Shown here: piece after piece, positions 1 through 7,600 of the stretch
How the letters are laid out: every line of letters starts with the position of its first letter
Position numbering within the stretch: the first letter of the stretch is position 1
Source: an uncultured Eubacteriales bacterium
GTDB taxonomy: Bacteria; Bacillota; Clostridia; Lachnospirales; Lachnospiraceae
NCBI GenBank assembly: GCA_900313765.1
Contig: OMSN01000014.1
Location: 1 to 15,165 of the forward strand
Reading direction: 5' to 3'
DNA: 15,165 bases
Position numbers and translations under genes: made by a program
Notes under the pieces: generated by a model
Databases searched by the model: none
Told to the model about the DNA's origin: nothing
The model's input: only the letters and a program-made list of their open reading frames with translations

Positions 1-840
1 GTAGCATTCTCCTCTGCCGTGGATCTCATAGAACTCACGGATGCGCTCATCTGTCTGCCAGATGGAACTCAGGCAGGTCGTCTCTGTCGTCATGACATCC
101 ACACCGATGCGGAAATCCGCACTCAGCTTTGAGACGCCGGGACCGACGAATTCCATGACCTTATTCTTGACGTATCCCCTGTCAAAGACTGCTCCGATGA
201 TGGCAAGCGCCACGTCCTGCGGGCCGACCCCCTTCACCGGCTCTCCGGTCAGATACACCGCGACAACGCCTGGCATATCCACGTCATATGTCTGGCAGAG
301 CAGCTGTTTCACAAGCTCGCCCCCGCCTTCTCCCACGGCCATGGTGCCAAGAGCTCCGTAGCGGGTATGAGAATCCGATCCCAGGATCATCGCTCCGCAC
401 TCTGCAAGCATCTCGCGGGCATACTGGTGGATGACGGCCTGATGGGGCGGAACATAGATGCCGCCGTATTTCTTGGCTGCGGACAGGCCGAACATGTGGT
501 CATCCTCATTGATCGTACCGCCTACCGCACACAGTGAGTTATGGCAGTTGGTAAGCACATACGGAAGAGGGAACTTCTCAAGTCCTGACGCGCGGGCGGT
601 CTGGATGATCCCGACATAGGTGATGTCATGGCTGGTCATCTTGTCGAAGCGGATGTGAAGCTTCTCATCGTCGCCTGACTGATTATGATCATGCAGGATC
701 GACCATGCGATCGTTCCCCTGCGTGCCTGTTCCTTCGTCTGCGTGCAGCCCTCACGGGCAAGCAGCTTCGGTGCCTCACTGCTGTCCGGGATGATCTTCT
801 CACCGTCCAGCAGATATACCCCGCCATCATATAATTTCAT
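1..840 (-). CDS. Aconitase-superfamily hydratase (YbhJ-like), 3' part cut off by window edge
   Basis: The visible part is the first 280 codons, starting [10 protein letters not shown] and running off the left edge without a stop. GGAG sits five bases before the ATG. Aconitase-superfamily signatures are clear: a [18 protein letters not shown] block (about residues 97-114), [12 protein letters not shown] (154-165), and [11 protein letters not shown] (251-261), which I align with the substrate-loop motif E-x-GATT of aconitases. The cysteines that hold the 4Fe-4S cluster in this superfamily (SCTN and CxxC motifs) would lie beyond the window and cannot be checked. From memory the sequence resembles E. 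coli YbhJ, a protein of about 750 residues, so roughly 37% is seen. Members are expected to be cytoplasmic lyases that add or remove water on a carboxylic acid; the substrate of the YbhJ branch is not known to me. It is downstream of fba on the same strand but separated from it by a strong terminator, so it probably has its own promoter. Confidence 0.85.
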   Translation of the reverse strand, partial: MKLYDGGVYLLDGEKIIPDSSEAPKLLAREGCTQTKEQARRGTIAWSILHDHNQSGDDEKLHIRFDKMTSHDITYVGIIQTARASGLEKFPLPYVLTNCHNSLCAVGGTINEDDHMFGLSAAKKYGGIYVPPHQAVIHQYAREMLAECGAMILGSDSHTRYGALGTMAVGEGGGELVKQLLCQTYDVDMPGVVAVYLTGEPVKGVGPQDVALAIIGAVFDRGYVKNKVMEFVGPGVSKLSADFRIGVDVMTTETTCLSSIWQTDERIREFYEIHGRGECY

Positions 841-932
841 AAAATCTCCATTCCCTGTTCCCGGTGTGCTGTGACAGTGCATGCAGCGGAACAGTCATAT
901 CTGTAAGCTCTGCTCAGGTCAGCCTGAGGCTG

Positions 933-977
933 TAAAAAGGGGCATCCGGGAATCCACCAGGATTCGCAGATGCCCCT
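933..977 (-). terminator. Rho-independent terminator of fba
   Basis: On the minus strand a long hairpin has arms AGGGGCATC and GATGCCCCT, extended inward by GGATTC/GAATCC with two mismatches, and a four-base loop. It ends in a run of T (complement of 934-938). It lies 26 bases after the fba stop codon and before the hydratase gene, so it closes the fba transcript. Confidence 0.9.
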
Positions 978-1002
978 CTGTAATTCATGTGGTGTCAGTG
1001 GA

Positions 1003-1944
1003 TCAAAGAGCTGCGCCTTCGCTGCCAAGAACATCCTTAATCTTATGAGCAACGATGTCCTTAACGTTCTTGCGGCCAACCTTCAGATACTCACGCGGAT
1101 CGAACGCTGCCGGATTCTCACTGAAGACAGTGCGGACACCAGCGGTCATGCCGAGACGAAGGTCGGAGTCGATGTTGATCTTGCAGACTGCGCTGCGTGC
1201 TGCTTCACGAAGCTGATCTTCCGGAACACCGATAGCATCCTTCAGAGCTCCGCCATGCTCGTTGATGATCTTGACGTATTCCTGCGGTACGGAGGAAGCT
1301 CCGTGCAGAACGATCGGGAAGCCCGGCAGTCTCTTGACGACTTCGTCAAGGATGTCGAAACGAAGCTGCGGCTTTGTGCCCGGTTTGAACTTGTATGCGC
1401 CGTGGCTGGTTCCGATTGCGATTGCCAGAGAGTCAACGCCGGTCTTGCCAACGAACTCTTCCACGTCGTCCGGATTGGTATAGGAGGAATCTTCTGCGGA
1501 AACCTGGACCTCATCCTCGATGCCTGCCAGAGTTCCCAGCTCAGCTTCTACGACTACGCCGTGAGCATGTGCATACTCAACGACCTTTCTGGTGATCTCG
1601 ATGTTCTCTTCGAACGGCTTGGAGGAAGCATCGATCATGACAGAGGTGAATCCATTGTCAATGCAGTCCTTGCAGGTCTCGAAGTCCGGGCCGTGATCCA
1701 GATGCAGTGCTACCGGAAGATCCGGATACAGTGCAAGCGCACCCTCAACCAGCTTTACCAGATATACGGAATTCGCATATGCTCTTGCGCCTTTGGATGC
1801 CTGAAGGATAACCGGAGAATTCAGCTCATGAGCTGCCTCTGTGATACCCTGAACGATCTCCATGTTATTGATGTTGAATGCGCCGATTGCGTAGCCGCCT
1901 GCATATGCCTTCTTGAACATCTCGGTGGTGGTAACTAATGCCAT
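1003..1944 (-). CDS. fba: Class II fructose-bisphosphate aldolase
   Basis: A 313-residue cytoplasmic enzyme of glycolysis and gluconeogenesis that cleaves fructose 1,6-bisphosphate to dihydroxyacetone phosphate and glyceraldehyde 3-phosphate using a divalent metal. Family motifs are intact: ALHLDHG (residues 79-85), in which Asp83 is the expected catalytic acid and His84 a metal ligand; EAELG (133-137); GTSHGAY with metal-ligand His181; VLHGASS with His214; and the phosphate-binding NIDSD motif near residue 257. Length is normal for the clostridial form. The start is supported by AAGGAAGG just before the ATG. It has its own consensus promoter and its own terminator, so it is probably monocistronic and strongly expressed. 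The related tagatose-bisphosphate aldolases share the fold, but the sequence reads as a housekeeping Fba. Confidence 0.96.
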   Translation of the reverse strand: MALVTTTEMFKKAYAGGYAIGAFNINNMEIVQGITEAAHELNSPVILQASKGARAYANSVYLVKLVEGALALYPDLPVALHLDHGPDFETCKDCIDNGFTSVMIDASSKPFEENIEITRKVVEYAHAHGVVVEAELGTLAGIEDEVQVSAEDSSYTNPDDVEEFVGKTGVDSLAIAIGTSHGAYKFKPGTKPQLRFDILDEVVKRLPGFPIVLHGASSVPQEYVKIINEHGGALKDAIGVPEDQLREAARSAVCKINIDSDLRLGMTAGVRTVFSENPAAFDPREYLKVGRKNVKDIVAHKIKDVLGSEGAAL

Positions 1945-1987
1945 AGTATTCCTTCCTTTCTGTACGTCATATATAACTTCAGGAATC

Positions 1988-2005
1988 AGCCGGAACAGAC
2001 CGGCT
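1988..2005 (-). other. 5' UTR stem-loop of the fba mRNA
   Basis: A perfect six-base-pair inverted repeat, AGCCGG-N6-CCGGCT, lies about five bases after the start of transcription predicted from the promoter at 2017-2045. No T run follows, so it is unlikely to be the terminator of the upstream regulator gene. A stem at the extreme 5' end is most simply read as protecting the mRNA from decay, which is an inference. Confidence 0.4.
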
Positions 2006-2016
2006 TGCTACAACGG

Positions 2017-2045
2017 ATTATAGCGTTTTTTAACAGCCTGCGCAA
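2017..2045 (-). promoter_or_regulatory. Promoter of fba
   Basis: On the minus strand, -35 TTGCGC (2045-2040) is followed after exactly 17 bases by a perfect -10 TATAAT (2022-2017). The spacer is A-rich near the -10. Transcription should begin near 2010, giving an untranslated leader of about 65 bases. The -35 matches consensus at only three of six positions, so the assignment rests mainly on the -10 and the spacing. Confidence 0.6.
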
Positions 2046-2081
2046 TACGGAATATCTCTCAATCTGCGCCTGATTCTCCGG

Positions 2082-3572
2082 TCAGAGCCACGCCCTGGCC
2101 AGCAGCTGTCCAAGGATGTCGATCTGTTCGTCCGTCAGTCCCTGATAATTTACTACCATGCAGGGCTTCCCATTTTCCTGCAGCGCTCCTGCTGCCGGAC
2201 TCTCCCGGTCTGCCCTTTCATCAAAGAGCTCCGATCCATAGTGCTGAAGTCCGTAGATCCTCACGCCTGCATCCTCTGCAAGGGCTGTCAGTTCTTCCTC
2301 CGACGCACCGGTATCGATCCGGATCAGAAAATGGAGCCCGGCGTCAGCCCCGCTTACCTTCATCAAAGGCCCGAGCGGGCTGTTTCTGAGCGCTGCAAGC
2401 AGTCGGTCTCTTTTCTGCCTGTAATAACTGCGCATCCGGTTGATGTGCTTTTCGAAATATCCCTGCCGCATGAACTCTGCCAGGATATACTGTTCAAAAT
2501 TTGCTACCGTACAGGAATAAAACCCGAGTTTTTCACGATACTCCCGAAGCAGTTCTTCGGGAAGGACCATATAGGAGATACGGATCGACGGCGACACGCT
2601 GTTCGTGAAAGTATTCAGATAGATCACGCTCCCCGACCTGTCGATCGACATCAGGGACGGAATCGGTCTGCCGGCAAGCCTGAACTCTGAATCATAATCG
2701 TCTTCAATAATATACCGCCTCCCTGCATGATTCTCTTCCGAACACCAGGAGAGCAGTTCGCCTCTCCTGGAAACCGGCATCGTGATCCCGGTGGGAAACT
2801 GGTGCGACGGGGTGATATGGATCACATCTGCCCCACTGGCACGAAGCTTCTCTATATTGACGCCGCTCCGGTCCATCTCAATAGCCTTCACCTGTACAGC
2901 ATTGCTGGCATAGATCCGCTCCGTCTTCCGGTATCCGGGCGTCTCCACTGCGTAGATCTTATCATGCCCAAGCAGCCGGATCAGAAGAGAGTACAGATAC
3001 TCTGTCCCGGCGCCGACCACGATCTGCTTCGGGGAGACTCTCAGGTCCTGGAACTGAAGGAGATGTCTGGCGATCGCAGACCGCAGCTCCTCTACCCCAT
3101 TTCCCGGCGAGCGTTTCAGGAGGTCGTCCTTTCTGGTCCGGAGGATCTCCCTCATCAGTCTGGACCAGACCGGAAACGGAAACATGGAAGAGGCGATTCC
3201 GGACTGGGACAGATCGATCAAAGGAGTGTTGTCTGCGGGCAGTCCCCGGCTGTTCTCTGCATCATGAACTCCTCCCGGATCTGCACAGTCCTCCGGTTCC
3301 GCAGGCTTCTCAGGAACAAGCATGGACTGCCCGAACCGCTCCACATAGAAGCCGCTTCTTGGCTTCGCATACAGATATCCTTCTGCTGCCAGCTGCGCAT
3401 ACGCAGTCTCAACGGTGATCACTGAGATTCCGAGGTTCTCCGCAAATGAGCGTTTGGACGGCATCCGCTCTCCCTCCTGCAGGCGCCCGGCAAGGATATC
3501 CTGCCGGATCTTGCGGTACAGATACTCATACAGGGTTTCATCTGTCCGGTCCAGAAAATCATACGTAAGCAT
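2082..3572 (-). CDS. MocR/PdxR-family transcription regulator lacking the PLP lysine
   Basis: A 496-residue fusion of a GntR-type winged helix (about 10-77, with RMPSKRSFAENLGIS and ITVETAYAQLAAEGYL) to a fold-type I aminotransferase-like domain (about 115-496). Such proteins bind pyridoxal 5'-phosphate and control vitamin B6 or aminobutyrate genes. PLP-pocket features include GAGTEYLYSLL (about 187-197), the SHQFPTG motif (255-261) and EDDYDSEF (290-297). By the GabR spacing, Asp291 and Tyr293 match its Asp279 and Tyr281. The lysine expected 33 residues later, in the motif TF(S/T)K, is Asn324 (codon AAC, complement of 2601-2603), so a Schiff base with PLP cannot form there. The gene is otherwise intact. 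It is divergent from the pyridoxamine kinase gene, which suggests it regulates that gene and itself. No terminator is seen before the fba promoter, so some read-through into fba is possible. Confidence 0.9.
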   Translation of the reverse strand: MLTYDFLDRTDETLYEYLYRKIRQDILAGRLQEGERMPSKRSFAENLGISVITVETAYAQLAAEGYLYAKPRSGFYVERFGQSMLVPEKPAEPEDCADPGGVHDAENSRGLPADNTPLIDLSQSGIASSMFPFPVWSRLMREILRTRKDDLLKRSPGNGVEELRSAIARHLLQFQDLRVSPKQIVVGAGTEYLYSLLIRLLGHDKIYAVETPGYRKTERIYASNAVQVKAIEMDRSGVNIEKLRASGADVIHITPSHQFPTGITMPVSRRGELLSWCSEENHAGRRYIIEDDYDSEFRLAGRPIPSLMSIDRSGSVIYLNTFTNSVSPSIRISYMVLPEELLREYREKLGFYSCTVANFEQYILAEFMRQGYFEKHINRMRSYYRQKRDRLLAALRNSPLGPLMKVSGADAGLHFLIRIDTGASEEELTALAEDAGVRIYGLQHYGSELFDERADRESPAAGALQENGKPCMVVNYQGLTDEQIDILGQLLARAWL

Positions 3573-3604
3573 ATTGATCCACCTCTCTGCTGCGCAAACT
3601 GACC

Positions 3605-3619
3605 TTATTAAAATAATAA
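3605..3619. repeat. A/T dyad in the mocR leader region
   Basis: TTATTA-AAA-TAATAA is a perfect six-base inverted repeat about 33 bases upstream of the regulator's start codon. It could be a protein site or a -10-like AT-rich stretch. AT-only dyads arise easily by chance, so the call is weak. Confidence 0.3.
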
Positions 3620-3628
3620 AAATTGGAT

Positions 3629-3657
3629 ATTTCTATAGTATCACATTTGCCTATAAT
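3629..3657 (+). promoter_or_regulatory. Promoter of pdxK
   Basis: A perfect -10 TATAAT lies at 3652-3657, about 35 bases before the pdxK start codon. The -35 is poor at the expected spacing (around 3629-3635, ATTTCTA), as is common for promoters that need an activator. MocR-type regulators of B6 genes often act as activators, so this fits, but the promoter has not been tested. Confidence 0.5.
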
Positions 3658-3662
3658 GTGCA
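3635..3662 (-). promoter_or_regulatory. Possible promoter of the MocR-type regulator gene
   Basis: On the minus strand, TGCACA (3662-3657) and TACTAT (3640-3635) are separated by 16 bases, each matching consensus at four or more positions. This promoter would overlap the pdxK -10 on the other strand, so both could be controlled by one bound protein. Other AT-rich -10 candidates exist nearer the gene. Confidence 0.35.
3642..3660. promoter_or_regulatory. Candidate operator in the mocR-pdxK divergent region
   Basis: The inverted repeat CACATT-N7-AATGTG spans the pdxK -10 and the predicted -35 of the divergent regulator gene. Its position suits autoregulation combined with control of pdxK. Many studied MocR proteins bind direct repeats rather than dyads, so this may belong to another factor or be chance. 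Confidence 0.35.
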
Positions 3663-3692
3663 CTAGAGACAGAAGTACAGGAGGTTCTCAGA

Positions 3693-4529
3693 ATGATAAA
3701 AAGAATTGTTACGATCCAGGACATCTCGTGTGTCGGAAAATGCTCTCTGACCGTTGCACTCCCGATCATTTCTGCGATGGGTGTGGAGACGGCGATCCTT
3801 CCGACGGCAGTCCTGTCTACTCATACCATGTTCCAGGGGTTCACCTGCAAGGACCTGACAGACCAGATCGTCCCGATCGCAGAGCACTGGAAGAAAGAAC
3901 AGATCGGATTTGACGCGATCTATACAGGATACCTGGGATCTTTTGAACAGATCAGCATTGTCTCGAAGTTCTTCGATGACTTCAAGACCAAAGACAACTT
4001 GATCGTTGTCGATCCTGTCATGGCCGACAACGGGAAACTGTATCCGGCGTTTGACGAGGCTTACGCAAAGGAAAACACCAGGCTCTGCAGCAAGGCAGAC
4101 CTGATCGTCCCGAATCTGACAGAAGCTTCTTTCATGACCGGTCTTCCCTACAGGACAGAGTATGACCGCCCGTATATCATGGATATGCTCAGAGCCCTGT
4201 CCCAGCTGGGACCGAAGTACGTGGTTCTCACCGGAGTCTCTTTCCAGCCCGACAAGATCGGCGTCATGGGACTTGACAGTGAGACTGGCGAGACTTTTGA
4301 ATACTATACGGATAAGGTTCCCACCTCCTATCACGGAACCGGTGACATCTTCTCATCCACGGTGGTGGGTGCGCTGACCCGGGGCAAATCCCTCCCGGAG
4401 GCCTTCCGCATCGCCTGCGATTACACGAAGGAAACCATCGAATATACCTACAACACACCGGGAACGAACACCTACGGCGTCGACTTTGAAGTCACGCTCC
4501 CGAAACTTGTGAAACGGATCAATGAGTGA
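3693..4529 (+). CDS. pdxK: Pyridoxamine/pyridoxal kinase
   Basis: A 278-residue cytoplasmic kinase of the ribokinase-like superfamily that phosphorylates pyridoxal, pyridoxamine or pyridoxine with ATP in vitamin B6 salvage. The start has AGGAGG eight bases upstream (3679-3684). Visible family features are QDISCVGKCSLTVALPI at the N-terminus (9-25), DPVMADNGKLY (107-117), the PNLTEA loop (140-145) and the anion-hole/catalytic motif GTGDIF (215-220), in which Asp218 is the expected catalytic base. Length is normal for PdxK/PdxY proteins. It is transcribed away from a MocR-type regulator, a common arrangement for B6 genes, and ends just before a strong terminator, so it is probably a single-gene unit. 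PdxK and PdxY cannot be told apart with certainty here; clostridial copies are usually named pyridoxamine kinase. Confidence 0.93.
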   Translation: MIKRIVTIQDISCVGKCSLTVALPIISAMGVETAILPTAVLSTHTMFQGFTCKDLTDQIVPIAEHWKKEQIGFDAIYTGYLGSFEQISIVSKFFDDFKTKDNLIVVDPVMADNGKLYPAFDEAYAKENTRLCSKADLIVPNLTEASFMTGLPYRTEYDRPYIMDMLRALSQLGPKYVVLTGVSFQPDKIGVMGLDSETGETFEYYTDKVPTSYHGTGDIFSSTVVGALTRGKSLPEAFRIACDYTKETIEYTYNTPGTNTYGVDFEVTLPKLVKRINE

Positions 4530-4582
4530 AAAGATCTTCCGGTTTACTCGAAGATCCTGCAAGGATCGGTACTGAAAAACGA

Positions 4583-4625
4583 AAAAAGGCAGCTGTGCGA
4601 TTTCATTTCGTACAGCTGCCTTTTT
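4583..4625. terminator. Bidirectional rho-independent terminator
   Basis: AAAAAGGCAGCTGT and ACAGCTGCCTTTTT pair perfectly, and the stem extends inward by four more pairs, one of them G-T, around a seven-base loop. The A and T runs on both sides let it work in both directions. It serves pdxK (+) and the surface-protein gene (-), which converge here. Confidence 0.92.
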
Positions 4626-4672
4626 ATTGTGTCTTTCTGTCTGACACTTCGTATCTGTGCCGATTCCAGCTT

Positions 4673-7600
4673 TTATCCTCTGCGCTTCCTGCGCCTGCGA
4701 AGCAGTATGACTGCTGCAAGAAGCAGTATCACTCCTCCGGAAATCATCGCTGCCAGTGCAAGCGGTCCGATTGGTGAATCATCTCCGGTCTTCCTGCCTG
4801 TCACACTGTTGGTATTGGCCAGGTGCTGAGCCTCTGCGAGGGCACTTCTGTCTCCGGCAAATCCGCTGGAGGGATCCGTGAGCCTCTGGGCTGCCTTCGA
4901 ACCCTTGATGATATCATTGGTCAGGATGACTGACGCTTCGGCATTGCTCGGTGACAGGGTCACGGAAGTCTGATTGAGCGATATGTTATATCCTGTCTTC
5001 TTGCCTCCGCTCACCACATTGCCCTTGCTGTCGGTCTCTGCAAAGTACAATGTGATCGACTGGCTCTTACTCTTAAGCTTATACAGATTGATCTTCAGCG
5101 TACTGGTGCGTGAGCTGGCATTGCTCAGGGACAGCGGCTTCTTGTAAAGCAGTTTCGTGCATGCAGAATCTGTAAAGATTCCCAGATAATACGTCGCATT
5201 GACTCTCATGGGAACATTCTGGTACGTCACCTGCTTCGTCATGGACAGCTGCGCCACCGACTGGCCCGTCGACGCCTTCTTCAGCGTAAAGGTGACCATT
5301 CCATCTGTCAGTCCGTCCGTGATATTGATCGTCTTTTGTGCGCTTGACAGTCTGGTATACTGCGTATCATCCACCAGCGTATATTTGCCGGCGACACTGT
5401 TGCCATTCCCATCCTTCAGGGATGTCAGCTTCACCTTCACCGCAACATCCTTATCCGATGCCGGGAACGGGATGGTGTATTTCTTCGAAGTTGCCGAAGA
5501 TGTCTCTGCCAGACTCAGGTGGGGAGTCGGATTGACCTTCCAGTTCTTGCCCCCGGCAGTCCATTTAACCGTATATTCTGCAGTGAGAGTTGCCGGCGTT
5601 TCCTGATTGTTCTCATCTACAACGCGGACCTTGACTTTAAACGATCCGGAACGCGTGTCGGCCTCATTGTATACATTTGTATACGTAAGAATATGATTGT
5701 CCGTTACAACTGAATTGTTCGATCCATCCTTGATTAGTTTAATTCGGATCGGAACACCACTGCCAGGCTGTATTTTTGGCTTTTCTGTAATTGGTGCACC
5801 TGATTCATCCAAATAAGAATACTGATATTGGATCTGCTTGAGGCCCTCTTCTGTGTAATTGTTACCGTTCTGGTCTGTCTCCTTTAAGTAATACTGTCCT
5901 TCCTGAAGATTTTCGAATACCACCTTAGATGTCGACTTGGAATTGAAAGCAGATACTGTAAGCGGTTTTGGATCCTGCGTAACCGAATTCCCATTCGAAT
6001 CAAGCAGCGTGAAATAATAGGTGACTGCCTTATCTGCCGGATTGGCAGTTCCTGTAGTCAGGATTCGACTCTTGCGGGTGATTGTAACCGTTCCAAGCGC
6101 GGTCTTGTCGCCCAGTTCCAGAACATTCTCCGTAGCGGCAAAGTCCAGTTTCCCTTCTTTCGATGAGGCCTGCACCACATAATAACGATCTGGGATCGTC
6201 GTCCATTTTACGGTTATATGATTCAAAGGATCAGATGCGAGTGCCTTAATCTCATTTTCGTTAACGAGAGTAATGACCGCCTGCTTGCTCTGGATCTTGA
6301 CGGAAGTTCCGGAAACACTGGCATCCGATACGATATAATCTGTTCCCGGATTCAGCTTTGTCGTTTCGTCGCAGCCGTAGAGTTCAAATACAGTATCAGG
6401 GATGACCGTTGTTGTATCCACTTTATACGATACAATGGTGAACGGCTCCACTTCCTTCTGTGTGAAGGTCAGCTTCCACGTACCTGTGTTAGTGTCCTGT
6501 GTTGCGATGCGGTCCGCCTCACTCTGTGAATAATCCGCCTTCGCAGCTTCGGTCGTCTCATCCCAGACGGCCGTGACTACTGTCTCGGAGACGCTGTCAT
6601 AACGATATCCTGATACGTGGGTGGTCTCTTTGATCGTCAGAGAGACTGCAGTGGCTGTTATATTGCCGCTCTTGTCGACCGTCGGTTCCTGTACTTCCGT
6701 ATAAAGGGATGCCAGGTCGATCGCGGTATAGTCCGTTTCGGATGTAAATGAAGCAACCTGTCCCTTATCTTCTTTCTTCTCTTCCACTACATTACCATCA
6801 CTGTCTACGACAATGGTGGTAACCGTCTTCTCGATGGAGATCGCAATATCAGGCAGGAAAGATTTATCGGCGGAATCCCGCACGGCGATCTCGGGGAATC
6901 CGTCCGCCGCGGTCTGCGGCTGCACTGTCTTGTCGACAACCGTAAGGGATACGGGCTCCACTTTCTTCGTCTGTGCATCTGTCTGCGGCGTATACTTCTG
7001 ATCCCATGCCTTGGCGTAGCCGGCCGGAGTCTTTACCTCGCGGATCACATACTCTCCGTCCGGAAGGATCCAGCCTGAGATATCCTGTTCCTGCGTGGCG
7101 GAAGATGGCCAGGTATAAAGCTGTCTGCCGGCGGGAATGGGTTCGCCTTCCTCCGGCGTGAGTTCCTTCGTATTGTACAGGGCAAGCTGCGCGCCTTCGA
7201 GAAGGGACTGGTCATCCCTCACCTTCGTGACAGTTACCGTTCCTGCCTCTGCGCCTCCGGGGAGGCCTTCCTTCGCCGCAGCTTCATAGACGAGTTCCTC
7301 GGACTCGGTTTCTGCCTCAGTCTCGGTTTCTGCCTCAGTCTCGGTTTCTGCTTCAGTCTCGGATTCACTCTCCGCTTCGGTCTCGGTCTGTGTTTCCGTT
7401 TCTGCCGGAGACTCTGTCTGCTCCTGCGTCTGTGCTTCTGTCTGCTTCTCTTTCGGAAGTTCCGCCGTGACCGTTGCCGGGATGACTTTATTCTGCGTTA
7501 CCGTCTTGCGGGCATAAGCACCGCCGATCAGGTTCTTTTCAAATGTGATCTCTGCCTTCGGCGCATAGTAATTGCCGACAGCCCTGTCCTTCACGATGAT

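Noticed and set aside
913..928. CTCAGG-N4-CCTGAG hairpin before the hydratase gene
   Set aside because: It is a short stem with no T run and no clear promoter link; the fba terminator just upstream already explains termination here. It could be a leader stem, but nothing supports a function.
970..1938. A 322-codon open frame on the plus strand opposite the aldolase gene
   Set aside because: It lies fully within the strongly supported fba gene, has no recognisable motif and has Cys-rich, low-complexity translation typical of an antisense frame.
3693..4334. A 223-codon minus-strand frame opposite pdxK
   Set aside because: It is a shadow of the kinase gene, with no motif and no ribosome site of its own.
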